Assembly: GCA_937995505.1 (NCBI GenBank) | Contig: CALKJV010000048.1 | Location: 1 to 8,583, forward strand | Source: an uncultured Bacteroidia bacterium | GTDB lineage: Bacteria; Bacteroidota; Bacteroidia; SpSt-205 | Direction of reading: 5' to 3' | Length of the DNA: 8,583 nt | In this document: positions 1 to 6,876 of the stretch, in pieces | How positions within the stretch are numbered: the first letter of the stretch is position 1 | How the letters are laid out: each line of letters opens with the position of its first letter | Position numbers and translations under genes: made by a program | The notes under the pieces: generated by a model | Databases searched by the model: none | What the model saw: the letters and a program-made list of their open reading frames with translations, nothing else | What the model was told of the DNA's origin: nothing

Positions 1-1512
1 GGATAGCGCTTCTCGATGGGCTTTGTAAGCAGGATAAATCGTACGGCTCCAAAAAGCCTGAAGGTACTCTAAGTGAGACTCGCTGCGCCCGAGCCAGACA
101 AGGAGCATTTCCGCGAGCGAGTATGTGGAGAATATACGCGCAATAGTGGGCTGCTGAAGCGTATAGAGCCCGTCATACGGCTGAGCGTCGCCCCAGCTCT
201 CTAAATAGTGGCTTTCGGCGAGGACATATTGACAGGCTTGGGCGGTCTCATGGGCGTGCGTATGAATAGCCGCAGTGATAGGGATGACCTTTAGAGCTTT
301 TGCGATCCTTTCAGAATCGGGGTAGTCATAGAGGGGATTGACTTGGTGAAATAGCACAGCCCCTACCTGTCCGGCCTCCACCGCTTGGAGGAAAGCTTCA
401 AAGTCTGACTCCTTGGCTGCCCTGAGCCTACACCCAGGATCTATGTAGAGCGTATTGCCGTAGGCCTCTAAGAGGAGGTTGATGCCGGCGACTATGGCCT
501 GTAATGCAGGGGTATGAGAGCGAGAAACCACCAGAGCCTTCCCGCGAGAGGCCCACAGCTGCTGGGCAGCATAAGCTATATCACCGGCGGGCGTATCCCA
601 GCGCTCTCCATTGAGGGGCGGCTGGCCTGCCAGCTCCGCTATACGGTTATACAGGCTCACCATCGCCCGACGAGCCTCCTCCGAAGAAATCGCTACCCGC
701 CGGTCGGCACTCAGGCCCGTAATGGTCGGTACCGACTCAAACTGTATGTGTAGCGACATGTCGGTACGACCATTGTATAGTTGTCTACTTTTAGACCACT
801 GGCGAGAAAAAGTAGTGGGATCTATCCATGTGCCCAAGAAGTCTGCGTTGAAGCTCACAATGACCTGTGCCTTATCAAATCGGTAGGTAGGCAAGACCCG
901 CCGACCGAAGATACCCTCATGTGCCGATAGCAAGGCATCATACGAGTCAGGTTCATAGGCGATGTGCCGAGCATTTTTGAAGGCCTTAGTCCACTCATCA
1001 ATGAGGGCTTGCAGGCTGGGGCTAATGACAGGCGGCGTGATAAGGTAAACTGCTTTGCCAGCAGCATCTTGGGCTTTCAGCTGCTCCATGAGGGGCATGC
1101 CCAGCGCACTCCAATCAGACGACTGGCCTTTGATGAGAGGCTTCTGCAAGCGAGTATGGTCGTACAGAGGAAGCACGGAGGCTTGCCCGCGGGCGTGGGT
1201 GCCTCCTTCCGTGGGAGCGTAAGAGGGATTGCCCTCTATCTTGATGGGGCGGCCATCCCGTACCTTCACGAGCACCGACTGAAATAGCTCCCCATCAAAG
1301 TAAGTGGAGGCGTAGTAATTTGGTACGCTTGGGAGCTGCTCCGCCGGTTTTTTGACATACGGCAGGGCGTATTTTACAGGGCTCTTCTCACAAGCAGCGA
1401 GTACAGCGGCACTTAGCGTGATACCGCACAGCTTGAGGAAGTCCCGACGATTGGTGGAGAGCCCCTCTTCAAAAAGGGCTTCGGTGGGTATGTCTCGCTC
1501 AAATTCGCGCAT
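1..1512 (-). CDS. actB: Alternative complex III subunit ActB, N-terminal part (runs off left edge)
   Basis: An uninterrupted reading frame of 504 codons runs from ATG at 1512 to base 1, so the gene is cut by the window edge. ActB is the large periplasmic subunit of alternative complex III, the quinol:electron-acceptor oxidoreductase. It resembles molybdopterin oxidoreductases but lacks the cofactor, and its C-terminal iron-sulfur domain would lie outside this window. Residues 21-27 read NRRDFLK, a twin-arginine export motif (R22, R23). A hydrophobic stretch follows, ending in LAAC (C41), which fits a lipobox. The segment around residues 49-74 (ALPYVKKP, then NYYASTYFDG) and GGTHARGQASVL (103-114) match my recollection of Bacteroidota ActB. 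It starts 6 nt after the actA stop and in the same frame (TGA GAG CTT ATG), so it is surely co-transcribed and probably translationally coupled. The family's extended N-terminus ahead of the Tat motif seems shortened. Family assignment is confident; the start is fixed by the in-frame stop. Confidence 0.9.
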   Translation of the reverse strand, partial: MREFERDIPTEALFEEGLSTNRRDFLKLCGITLSAAVLAACEKSPVKYALPYVKKPAEQLPSVPNYYASTYFDGELFQSVLVKVRDGRPIKIEGNPSYAPTEGGTHARGQASVLPLYDHTRLQKPLIKGQSSDWSALGMPLMEQLKAQDAAGKAVYLITPPVISPSLQALIDEWTKAFKNARHIAYEPDSYDALLSAHEGIFGRRVLPTYRFDKAQVIVSFNADFLGTWIDPTTFSRQWSKSRQLYNGRTDMSLHIQFESVPTITGLSADRRVAISSEEARRAMVSLYNRIAELAGQPPLNGERWDTPAGDIAYAAQQLWASRGKALVVSRSHTPALQAIVAGINLLLEAYGNTLYIDPGCRLRAAKESDFEAFLQAVEAGQVGAVLFHQVNPLYDYPDSERIAKALKVIPITAAIHTHAHETAQACQYVLAESHYLESWGDAQPYDGLYTLQQPTIARIFSTYSLAEMLLVWLGRSESHLEYLQAFWSRTIYPAYKAHREALS

Positions 1513-1518
1513 AAGCTC

Positions 1519-2715
1519 TCAATAGTGGCATTTGGAACACTCTAAGCCGCCAAGCTGCTCAACTGTCACCTCCTTTTCTTTGAGGGCTTCGTGCAGTTTA
1601 GCGTAGTAGGGGTTAGCGGTCAGGTCTACTTTCGTTTGCCGATGGCAATTGATACACCAACCCATGCTTAGGTCACTGTACTGATACACCTCTTCCATCT
1701 CTTCAATCGGACCATGGCAGGTTTGACAAGCCACACCGCCGACTTTTACGTGCTGGGCGTGATTGAAGTATACCAGGTCAGGAAGGTTGTGGATGCGGAC
1801 CCACTCGATGGGCTTGCCACTCTCATACGAAGCCAGAATTTTACCAATTTCTTTTGTGCCGTAGCGCGAGCCTTCCTGAATGTAATTGTGGCAGTTCATG
1901 CAGATGTTTGTAGAGGGGATCGTTGCGGATTTACCTTTCTCAACCCCGATGTGACAATATTGGCAGGCAATTTTATACTGACCTGCATGAAGTTTATGAG
2001 AGAAAGCGATTGGCTGGACTGGCTGATAACCTTGATGGAGACCGACGGAGCGAGCTTTCACGGTCGTAGCGCTAACCCACCACAAAAAGCCCACGAGCAC
2101 TACCAAGGCGACAAAACGCTTAGAAGAAATTATGGGCTGTACGCGAGCCCAAAGGGAAGGGGCTGCCGCTCCCTCGGATGTTTCCGTTTGAGGAGCGAGG
2201 AAACGGATGAGCACCAGCACAGCTACCAGGAGCGCAATAGCTATGGCACCTAGTGCAAAAACTAAAACCCAGAGTACAGGGCTAATGTCCCCTCCGCTAC
2301 CCCCTACTCCCGGGGCCGCAGCCGCCCCAGTGGCAGCCGTAGCTGCCGGCTGTGCCGAAGCCAGAGCCTGCGTCTCATCCTTGATATAGCCCAGGATGCT
2401 CTTGATCTCGTCAACCGATAGCCCCGTGAAGGCCGTCATCACAGATTTATTGTACTCCTCATACAGTTTTTTGGCGTAGCCGCTGTACTTGAAGTTTCCA
2501 TTGATATAGGCCTGAGAGTTCTGGATGAACTTGACCATCTCTTCCTCATTATTTTCCCAGCGCTCATGTACGCCTTTGAGGGCGGGGCCGACGACCCGCT
2601 TTCCTACCGCATGACAGGAGGCGCAGTTAGCTTGGAAGAGCGCCTTCCCATCTTGGGCCCAGAGGAGAGCCCAGCTGCTTAGCCACAGGATTGCCGTGCG
2701 CATAGTAGGTTTCAT
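1519..2715 (-). CDS. actA: Alternative complex III subunit ActA with fused N-terminal cytochrome c domain (six haems)
   Basis: 398 residues. Residues 1-20 look like a signal peptide (MKPTMR, then a hydrophobic run ending at about WAQ). Residues 21-112 form a monohaem cytochrome c domain: CASCH at 31-35, with M93 in KSVMTAF as the likely axial ligand. An Ala/Gly/Pro linker (118-142) and a membrane helix (about 147-172) follow, then a second hydrophobic segment (about 201-215). The ActA pentahaem region has CxxCH at 251-255, 272-276, 330-334, 354-358 and 393-397, ending CSKCHY. Conserved ActA phrases include WVRIHNLPDLVYFNHAQH (305-322) and MGWCINCHR. The protein passes electrons from quinol oxidation by ACIII to periplasmic carriers. 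As I recall, the cytochrome c fusion is common in Bacteroidota ActA, so it is not in itself novel. A longer reading from 2826 is rejected because the promoter box (2735-2742) lies inside it. ATGs at 2721 and 2703 are alternative starts. actB follows after 6 nt. Confidence 0.93.
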   Translation of the reverse strand: MKPTMRTAILWLSSWALLWAQDGKALFQANCASCHAVGKRVVGPALKGVHERWENNEEEMVKFIQNSQAYINGNFKYSGYAKKLYEEYNKSVMTAFTGLSVDEIKSILGYIKDETQALASAQPAATAATGAAAAPGVGGSGGDISPVLWVLVFALGAIAIALLVAVLVLIRFLAPQTETSEGAAAPSLWARVQPIISSKRFVALVVLVGFLWWVSATTVKARSVGLHQGYQPVQPIAFSHKLHAGQYKIACQYCHIGVEKGKSATIPSTNICMNCHNYIQEGSRYGTKEIGKILASYESGKPIEWVRIHNLPDLVYFNHAQHVKVGGVACQTCHGPIEEMEEVYQYSDLSMGWCINCHRQTKVDLTANPYYAKLHEALKEKEVTVEQLGGLECSKCHY

Positions 2716-2734
2716 TTGCATATGAAAACGAAAG

Positions 2735-2763
2735 CAAAGGTAGGGAAGTTCCGAGAAAAGCAA
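2735..2763 (-). promoter_or_regulatory. Bacteroidota-type promoter of actA-actB
   Basis: On the minus strand, TTG (2763-2761), an 18-nt spacer, then TACCTTTG (2742-2735). This matches the Bacteroidota vegetative consensus of a TTG -33 element and a TAnnTTTG -7 element. Transcription should start near 2728-2730, giving a leader of roughly 8-15 nt to the ATG at 2721 or 2715. The TTG lies one base past the stop codon of the upstream lipoprotein gene. This is the most complete promoter in the window and the only one with an evident -33 element. Confidence 0.75.
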
Positions 2764-2764
2764 G

Positions 2765-3379
2765 TCATGGCCGCGTAGCGAGTCGGGCCTTGAGGGAGTC
2801 CACTTCTTTCTGCAGCTGGATGACATACAGGGTGAGCTCTTCTATTTTTTCTAAGAGCTGGGCTTGAGTTTGCACGAGGGGTATGCCTCGCTGCTTTATC
2901 TCTTCTGAGGAGGGGAGGCCTGGCAAGTGTCTGTGGGCTTGCACATACGCTTCCAGCTCTCTCAGCGGCCGTAGCCTATACTCCGGCGTAAAGACATAAT
3001 CCGGCCAACGTACCGGCTGTCCAGAAGCTGTGATCTCTTTTACCGTCAGAGGGCCGTAAAAGGTAAAAGGAAAGAACATTTCCCCTTTACCATCACCCAT
3101 TATGCGAAAGGCATCCATAGAGTTTCCCGCAGAGTCTGAGCCACTTACAGAAAAGGCTTTAGTTTCAGCTCGGTAGGGCCCCTCCACCGCCACAGATAAC
3201 CCATATCCCCAGGGACCAGTGGGATACTGCTGCACACCAAGCCCAGAAACCTGTATACGAGCATCATCAACCACAGGCTGTAAGCGGTTTGCGCTGCTGT
3301 CGTAGCTCCAATTGTCGGAGCAGCAGCCTGTGAGTACCCCCGCGACTATCCACAGGCCCGTAAGCTTACCTCTTACCAT
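2765..3379 (-). CDS. Small lipoprotein with Bacteroidota-type C-terminal 'LPG / KIEELTLY' domain
   Basis: 204 residues, function unknown. The N-terminus has a basic start (MVRGK), a hydrophobic core and a lipobox LTGC (16-19), with C19 as the predicted lipidated residue, so it is probably anchored to a cell-envelope membrane. Residues 30-115 are Gly/Ser/Tyr-rich and likely beta-structured, with no family I recognise. From residue 125 comes a C-terminal module often seen at the ends of Bacteroidota secreted and fibre-like proteins: WPDYVF (125-130), RPLRELEAY (137-145), HLPGLPSSEE (151-160), then a probable coiled coil from LLEKIEELTLY (175-185) to the end, which may oligomerise. The ATG at 3379 is chosen because a TAnnTTTG box ends 5 nt upstream and the lipoprotein signal starts there. 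A longer reading from 3454 would run through both divergent promoters into the neighbour. actA follows 49 nt downstream on the same strand. Confidence 0.8.
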   Translation of the reverse strand: MVRGKLTGLWIVAGVLTGCCSDNWSYDSSANRLQPVVDDARIQVSGLGVQQYPTGPWGYGLSVAVEGPYRAETKAFSVSGSDSAGNSMDAFRIMGDGKGEMFFPFTFYGPLTVKEITASGQPVRWPDYVFTPEYRLRPLRELEAYVQAHRHLPGLPSSEEIKQRGIPLVQTQAQLLEKIEELTLYVIQLQKEVDSLKARLATRP

Positions 3380-3384
3380 CGCAG

Positions 3385-3392
3385 CAAAAGTA
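3385..3392 (-). promoter_or_regulatory. -7 box (TACTTTTG) for the lipoprotein gene
   Basis: The minus strand reads TACTTTTG, then CTGCG, then the ATG at 3379. It fits TAnnTTTG and ends 5 nt before the start codon, predicting a leaderless or nearly leaderless mRNA. No TTG is visible at the expected -33 distance; that region falls on the -7 box of the divergent gene. Confidence 0.6.
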
Positions 3393-3411
3393 GGCAAACT
3401 TCTCACTCCGA

Positions 3412-3419
3412 TACCTTTG
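3412..3419 (+). promoter_or_regulatory. -7 box (TACCTTTG) for the large repeat protein
   Basis: TACCTTTG followed by CGGTC and the ATG at 3425. It is identical to the actA -7 box. An 18-nt spacer upstream would place a weak -33 element, TAG (3391-3393), on the edge of the divergent promoter's -7 box. The predicted transcript begins at or next to the ATG. Confidence 0.62.
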
Positions 3420-3424
3420 CGGTC

Positions 3425-5914
3425 ATGAGCGCTTGGCTCTGGGTGTGGCTGCAAGTGTGGGGCGTGCCGACCGCCGCCCAGGAATTAGTTCAGGATCCCC
3501 GTGTAGTCTCTGGGCACGCGCAGGACGCATGGATAGGCTATCGGGCCAGTCGGAGTGGACAGACGCAGCTCTTTTTACACCGGGTAGATACTAGTGGCTC
3601 TGAGCCTTTCGGACGAAACGGCCTCTGCGTCTCCTGCTCAGACACGGCCGCCGTGTTGGGGTGGGACATGGTTATTGGCGAGCAGGGCTGGGCCTTTCTG
3701 GGCTGGAGAAGCCCTACCCGCAGTTACTTAGCCGCCGTGGCTACGGATGGGCGTATCCCCTGGCGGCTCGCCCTCCCCGGAGCCACACAGCACCTAGCAC
3801 TCCTGCCCCACCCCCAAGGAGGAGCTGTCTGCTTGATAGTAGATAATGAGGGCGTACAACTTACCGCCTGGGAAGCCGACGGTAGCCGCCGTTTCGCTCA
3901 TACCCTTGCTTCAGCCGATAAGCCCCTCCGCAAAGCCCGCCTTCTCCCTAGCAATTTAGAGGGCTTTCTTGCTCTATGGGAACGCTTTGATGGACAGAAA
4001 TGGCAGCTCTGGATTCAAAAATGGCGCTGGAGCGGCGAAGCAGAAGGACCCGCTTTCGTCCTCTCCGGCTTAGAAGCTAGCGTGGAGGCTGCGAGCTTCT
4101 TAGGAGATGGGTATGGAGGACTTCTCGCCGTCTATGAGTCTGTCTCGCTTAGCGGCGCTGGGAAAGACCTAAGGCTCGTACGCTACAACCGTAGTGGCAA
4201 TCGCTTGTATGACCTCCCCCTCTGCACCGAGCCCGGCGACCAACAAAACCCCCGCCTTTACAAACGCGGCACCGACCTCCTTGTCGTCTGGGAAGATAAT
4301 CGCAAGCAAGACTGGGATCTTTACTTCCAGCGCATAGATATCTCTACGGGCAAACCCCTCCTCCGCCCCGAAGGCGTACCCCTGATTGAGCTTCCCGGCC
4401 CCCAACGAAGCCCCCATCTCGTCCTAGACTACTTTCAAAATGAGCTCGTGGCTCTGTGGGTAGACCTGCGCCGATTGCAAGCGGATATTTACTTGCAACG
4501 CTTCAGCGCAGAGGCGAAACCACTCTGGGAATTTACCGGGCGGCCCTTGGCGGTGCAGCTCCACCAGGAACACAGCCTGGCCGTGGCTACACAAGACTTT
4601 CAATACTTCTGGGTCGCTTACTTAGAGGACCTGCCCCAAGAGGGAACCTATCCCCATCTCGTGCTGTGCAATACACAAGGACAAATACGCTTTCGTCGCC
4701 GTCTCGTCGGAAACACGGAGCGTCCCCAGGCCCGCTTCTCTGCCCTGCGAGCGCTCCCCTGGGGCGAATCTTTACTCTTATGCTGGCGCGATGACCGAGA
4801 TGACGCCAAACGCCCTCAGCTTTATGTCCAGCTCCTAGACACACTGGGTGTGTCCCAGTGGCCTGCGCAGGGCCTTCCCCTAAGCCCCCAACCCCACCTT
4901 ACCCAAGAGGCGCCCCAGCTCCTTCTCCGTCGCGATACCCTCTGGGCCCTATGGGAAGGCGAAGAGTCCGAAGTAGAATCCGACCTGTTTGCACAGGGGC
5001 TCACTCGTGAAGGGAAAAAACTCTTCTTGCCGAAGCCATTTCTCGTCTGCGGGGCGGATCGCGTGCAGCACGAGCCCCGATGGGTTCCCCATCCCACTGC
5101 TCTCTACGCCAGCTGGACCGATAGTCGTAGCTTAGAGGAGACGGGCTTTGATGTGTACGTACGGCGGGTCTGGCCGAGCGCCCCAGAAGCCGGCTGGCGA
5201 GCCCAACCTTCCCTCCAAAATAGCGCCTTCCTCTTTTTCACCCCTGAGGGCCGAGCCGCCCACCACCTCTGGCAAGAAGAAGTCGCCGGAAAGTACCAGA
5301 TTCTGTATACCTTTGGTCCGCTCGGTGAAGTTACCTCGCCCCTCTTCCTCTCCCCCACAGCTAAACCGCAACGCTTCCTGCAAGCCATAGCTGCGCCCGA
5401 GGGGCAGGTCTACGCGGCTTTCTGTGAGGAGTCGCCAGGACCGTATGAGCAAGCGCTGCGCATCTTTGGTTTTTCCCAAGAAGGGGGAGTGCGGTGGCAG
5501 GCTCGTTCGCCGCTACCGTACAAGCACCACTTGTATCCCCAGCTCCACCTCCTTCCAGATGAGGATGTGCTTATTACCGCCTTAGCTCAGTCTGGCCAAG
5601 GGCGGTGGGACCTCATTTTTATGCGCTATGACTCTACAGGTGCTCTGAAAGACAAAGGCGTGTTGCTTTCTCCCGTAGCAGAACGCAGCCGCTGGCAACT
5701 CCAAGCTTCCGCAAAAGGCTACTGGCTTCTTTTGCAGCTACCTAACGGATACACTCTCTATCAGGGGGCGCGGTTAGAAGCGCTCAAGCCTGTGCGCTTG
5801 CCGGGGCCAGCTGATGAAGCCTTTCTCGTATCCTGGAGGAACCAGATGTGGCTCTTCTGGGCCTCTACCAACCGAGACAAGCTTCACCTTAGCCCCCTCT
5901 CCCCTCTGCCCTAA
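3425..5914 (+). CDS. Large, probably exported repeat protein (predicted beta-propeller), function unknown
   Basis: 829 residues with no recognised enzyme domain. The first 19 residues (MSAWLWVWLQVWGVPTAAQ) resemble a signal peptide but contain no lysine or arginine, which is odd. Nearly all the rest consists of units of about 50-56 residues. Each has a strand ending in an aromatic (often W), an acidic/Arg turn, then a D-x-Y/F-x-Q-like strand and a 'G-x-x-L' turn. The clearest are VVWEDNR...DLYFQR (W289), LWVDLRR...DIYLQR (W345), WRDDRDD...LYVQ (W454) and SWTDSRS...DVYVRR (W564). Regular spacing predicts one or two beta-propellers. I see no type IX secretion C-terminal domain: the protein ends LHLSPLSPLP. 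The start is supported by a TACCTTTG box 5 nt upstream. The gene is divergent from the lipoprotein, and its TAA overlaps the TAG of the convergent kinase. It could bind a polysaccharide or protein at the surface, but nothing here shows a ligand. Confidence 0.85.
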   Translation: MSAWLWVWLQVWGVPTAAQELVQDPRVVSGHAQDAWIGYRASRSGQTQLFLHRVDTSGSEPFGRNGLCVSCSDTAAVLGWDMVIGEQGWAFLGWRSPTRSYLAAVATDGRIPWRLALPGATQHLALLPHPQGGAVCLIVDNEGVQLTAWEADGSRRFAHTLASADKPLRKARLLPSNLEGFLALWERFDGQKWQLWIQKWRWSGEAEGPAFVLSGLEASVEAASFLGDGYGGLLAVYESVSLSGAGKDLRLVRYNRSGNRLYDLPLCTEPGDQQNPRLYKRGTDLLVVWEDNRKQDWDLYFQRIDISTGKPLLRPEGVPLIELPGPQRSPHLVLDYFQNELVALWVDLRRLQADIYLQRFSAEAKPLWEFTGRPLAVQLHQEHSLAVATQDFQYFWVAYLEDLPQEGTYPHLVLCNTQGQIRFRRRLVGNTERPQARFSALRALPWGESLLLCWRDDRDDAKRPQLYVQLLDTLGVSQWPAQGLPLSPQPHLTQEAPQLLLRRDTLWALWEGEESEVESDLFAQGLTREGKKLFLPKPFLVCGADRVQHEPRWVPHPTALYASWTDSRSLEETGFDVYVRRVWPSAPEAGWRAQPSLQNSAFLFFTPEGRAAHHLWQEEVAGKYQILYTFGPLGEVTSPLFLSPTAKPQRFLQAIAAPEGQVYAAFCEESPGPYEQALRIFGFSQEGGVRWQARSPLPYKHHLYPQLHLLPDEDVLITALAQSGQGRWDLIFMRYDSTGALKDKGVLLSPVAERSRWQLQASAKGYWLLLQLPNGYTLYQGARLEALKPVRLPGPADEAFLVSWRNQMWLFWASTNRDKLHLSPLSPLP
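3539..5860 (+). repeat. About 15-16 protein-level repeats, period 41-56 residues
   Basis: Equivalent anchor residues in the 829-residue protein fall at about 39, 94, 138, 185, 237, 289, 345, 399, 454, 510, 564, 616, 666, 720, 771 and 812. Spacing is most regular from 185 to 666 (50-56). The central units (289-564) keep a W-x-D-x-R then D-x-Y-x-Q pattern; the outer ones are degenerate. The DNA itself is not repetitive, so the duplications are old. I aligned these by eye, so the end units and the exact count are uncertain. Confidence 0.65.
5911..5914. other. Overlapping stop codons of two convergent genes (CTAA)
   Basis: The plus-strand repeat protein ends with TAA at 5912-5914, and the minus-strand kinase ends with TAG at 5913-5911. 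The two coding regions share bases, leaving no room for an intergenic terminator. Transcripts from both sides must end inside the opposing gene or be terminated by another mechanism. Confidence 0.9.
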
Positions 5915-6837
5915 GCGGGCACTCGGATAAAGTGGCTCATCCGAATCAGAGCCTCTCTACGCTGGGCAATCTCTTTCTCGTCGGCATGCAGTAGGGCCTC
6001 GGGCCCGAAGCGCTCCACGCATAAGCTGGCCAGCACCGTACCTTGCACGATGGCCTCTTTGAGAACTTCCAGATTGAGGTGGCCCTGCTGGGCAATATAG
6101 CCCATCAGAGCCCCCGCAAAAGTATCCCCCGCCCCTGTGGGGTCAAACACATCTTCTAAGGGATAGGCCGGGAAAAAGTAGGTCTCACCCTCCTGCGAGA
6201 AAAGTAAGGCACCGTTTTCACCCTTCTTGATAAGGAGGTACCGAGGCCCCTTGGCGAGGATACTACGAGCACACCGCCGAAGGGAGTAGTCCCCGGCAAG
6301 CTGGCGAGCCTCTTCGTCGTTGATAGAGAGGATATCCACTTCGGAGAGAATGTCCTCCAACGGCCCACGAGCCCCTGTAATCCAATAGTTCATGGTGTCC
6401 AGCAGCACGACCTTTGGGCGAGGCTGCATCTGCTCGTAAATGCGCTTTTGGAGGCGAGGGTCCAGGTTACCCAAAAGCAAAAATCGGGCTCCCCGATACC
6501 CCGATGGCACCGTATCGGGAAATTCTTCTAACACATTGAGCTGCGTATCTAGCGTATCTCGGCTCTGCATATCGGCATGATAGCGGCCTGCCCAGAAAAA
6601 CGACGGCCGCGTAAGATGCCGCACTACACCTGTAAGATCTACCCCGCGCCGCTCTAGCTCTGCTTGCATTTCGGCAGGATAGTCATGCCCGATAATAGAC
6701 ACTACCCCCACAGGCTGTACGAAGCGACTCGCAGCCAGAGCGATATACGTCGCTGCTCCCCCGACTATGCGTTCGGCTCGCCCAAAGGGCGTCTCAATGG
6801 TATCTAAGGCCATCGTCCCTGCTACTACAAGCTGCAT
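5911..6837 (-). CDS. PfkB/ribokinase-family kinase, substrate unknown
   Basis: 308 residues, a normal length for the ribokinase fold. It opens with the family's first strand (VVAGTMALDTIETPFG, residues 4-19) and the substrate-side glycine pair VGGAAT (25-30). The NDEE motif at 173-176 matches the N-x-x-E motif involved in metal and phosphate handling. The signature DPTGAGDTFAGA (232-243) contains the anion-hole glycines and the catalytic base D238. It should phosphorylate a hydroxyl of a sugar or nucleoside with ATP in the cytoplasm. The ETPFGRAE opening, FWAGRY (81-86), LDTMNYWI (146-153) and FFPAYPLEDVFDPTGAGD (221-238) resemble a widespread 'sugar kinase' subgroup whose substrate I do not know. 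ATG at 6837 is supported by a TATATTTG box 5 nt upstream. The gene is divergent from nuoE with 39 bp between start codons and has no operon partner in the window. Confidence 0.88.
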   Translation of the reverse strand: MQLVVAGTMALDTIETPFGRAERIVGGAATYIALAASRFVQPVGVVSIIGHDYPAEMQAELERRGVDLTGVVRHLTRPSFFWAGRYHADMQSRDTLDTQLNVLEEFPDTVPSGYRGARFLLLGNLDPRLQKRIYEQMQPRPKVVLLDTMNYWITGARGPLEDILSEVDILSINDEEARQLAGDYSLRRCARSILAKGPRYLLIKKGENGALLFSQEGETYFFPAYPLEDVFDPTGAGDTFAGALMGYIAQQGHLNLEVLKEAIVQGTVLASLCVERFGPEALLHADEKEIAQRREALIRMSHFIRVPA

Positions 6838-6842
6838 GTGGG

Positions 6843-6850
6843 CAAATATA
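6843..6850 (-). promoter_or_regulatory. -7 box (TATATTTG) for the PfkB-family kinase
   Basis: The minus strand reads TATATTTG, CCCAC, then the ATG at 6837: the same 5-nt spacing seen at the other divergent starts. A leaderless transcript is predicted. The nearest TTG upstream (6877-6875) is 24 nt from the box, too far for a normal -33 element. Confidence 0.58.
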
Positions 6851-6863
6851 CGCCCAGCTTATG

Positions 6864-6871
6864 TAGCTTTG
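6864..6871 (+). promoter_or_regulatory. -7 box (TAGCTTTG) for nuoE-carA
   Basis: TAGCTTTG, then CCCCA, then the ATG at 6877. It fits TAnnTTTG with 5 nt to the start codon, which argues for ATG 6877 over the GTG at 6838. That GTG lies upstream of this box and would not be transcribed from it. The expected -33 position (around 6843-6845) overlaps the -7 box of the divergent kinase promoter. Confidence 0.58.
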
Positions 6872-6876
6872 CCCCA

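Noticed and set aside
514..1287. Several plus-strand open frames of 70-107 codons in the first 1.3 kb, and similar ones within other genes
   Set aside because: They lie opposite or out of frame within actB and other well-supported genes, show no recognisable family, and have no promoter box.
1566..1575. AAGGAGGTGA on the minus strand, a strong Shine-Dalgarno look-alike in the 3' end of actA
   Set aside because: It lies about 54 nt before the actB ATG. The TTG it could serve reads only six sense codons before a stop. It is explained by the ActA codons for Glu-Lys-Glu-Val-Thr.
1714..2253. 179-codon plus-strand open frame opposite actA
   Set aside because: It is antisense to the conserved haem-binding coding region and looks like no family. 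Its length is a by-product of codon composition.
2704..2826. N-terminal extension of ActA from ATG 2826
   Set aside because: It would run through the actA promoter and the end of the lipoprotein gene, and it places non-signal sequence before the obvious signal peptide.
3380..3454. N-terminal extension of the lipoprotein from ATG 3454
   Set aside because: It overlaps the divergent coding region and both promoter boxes, and it would bury the lipoprotein signal peptide 25 residues into the protein.
5308..5315. TACCTTTG inside the repeat-protein gene, a perfect -7 box match
   Set aside because: No start codon follows at 4-20 nt, it encodes part of the in-frame protein (YTFG), and no plus-strand gene begins nearby. 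About four random matches are expected on both strands of this window.
6838..6876. GTG start at 6838 for nuoE
   Set aside because: The promoter box 6864-6871 lies downstream of it, and the extra 13 residues do not belong to the family.
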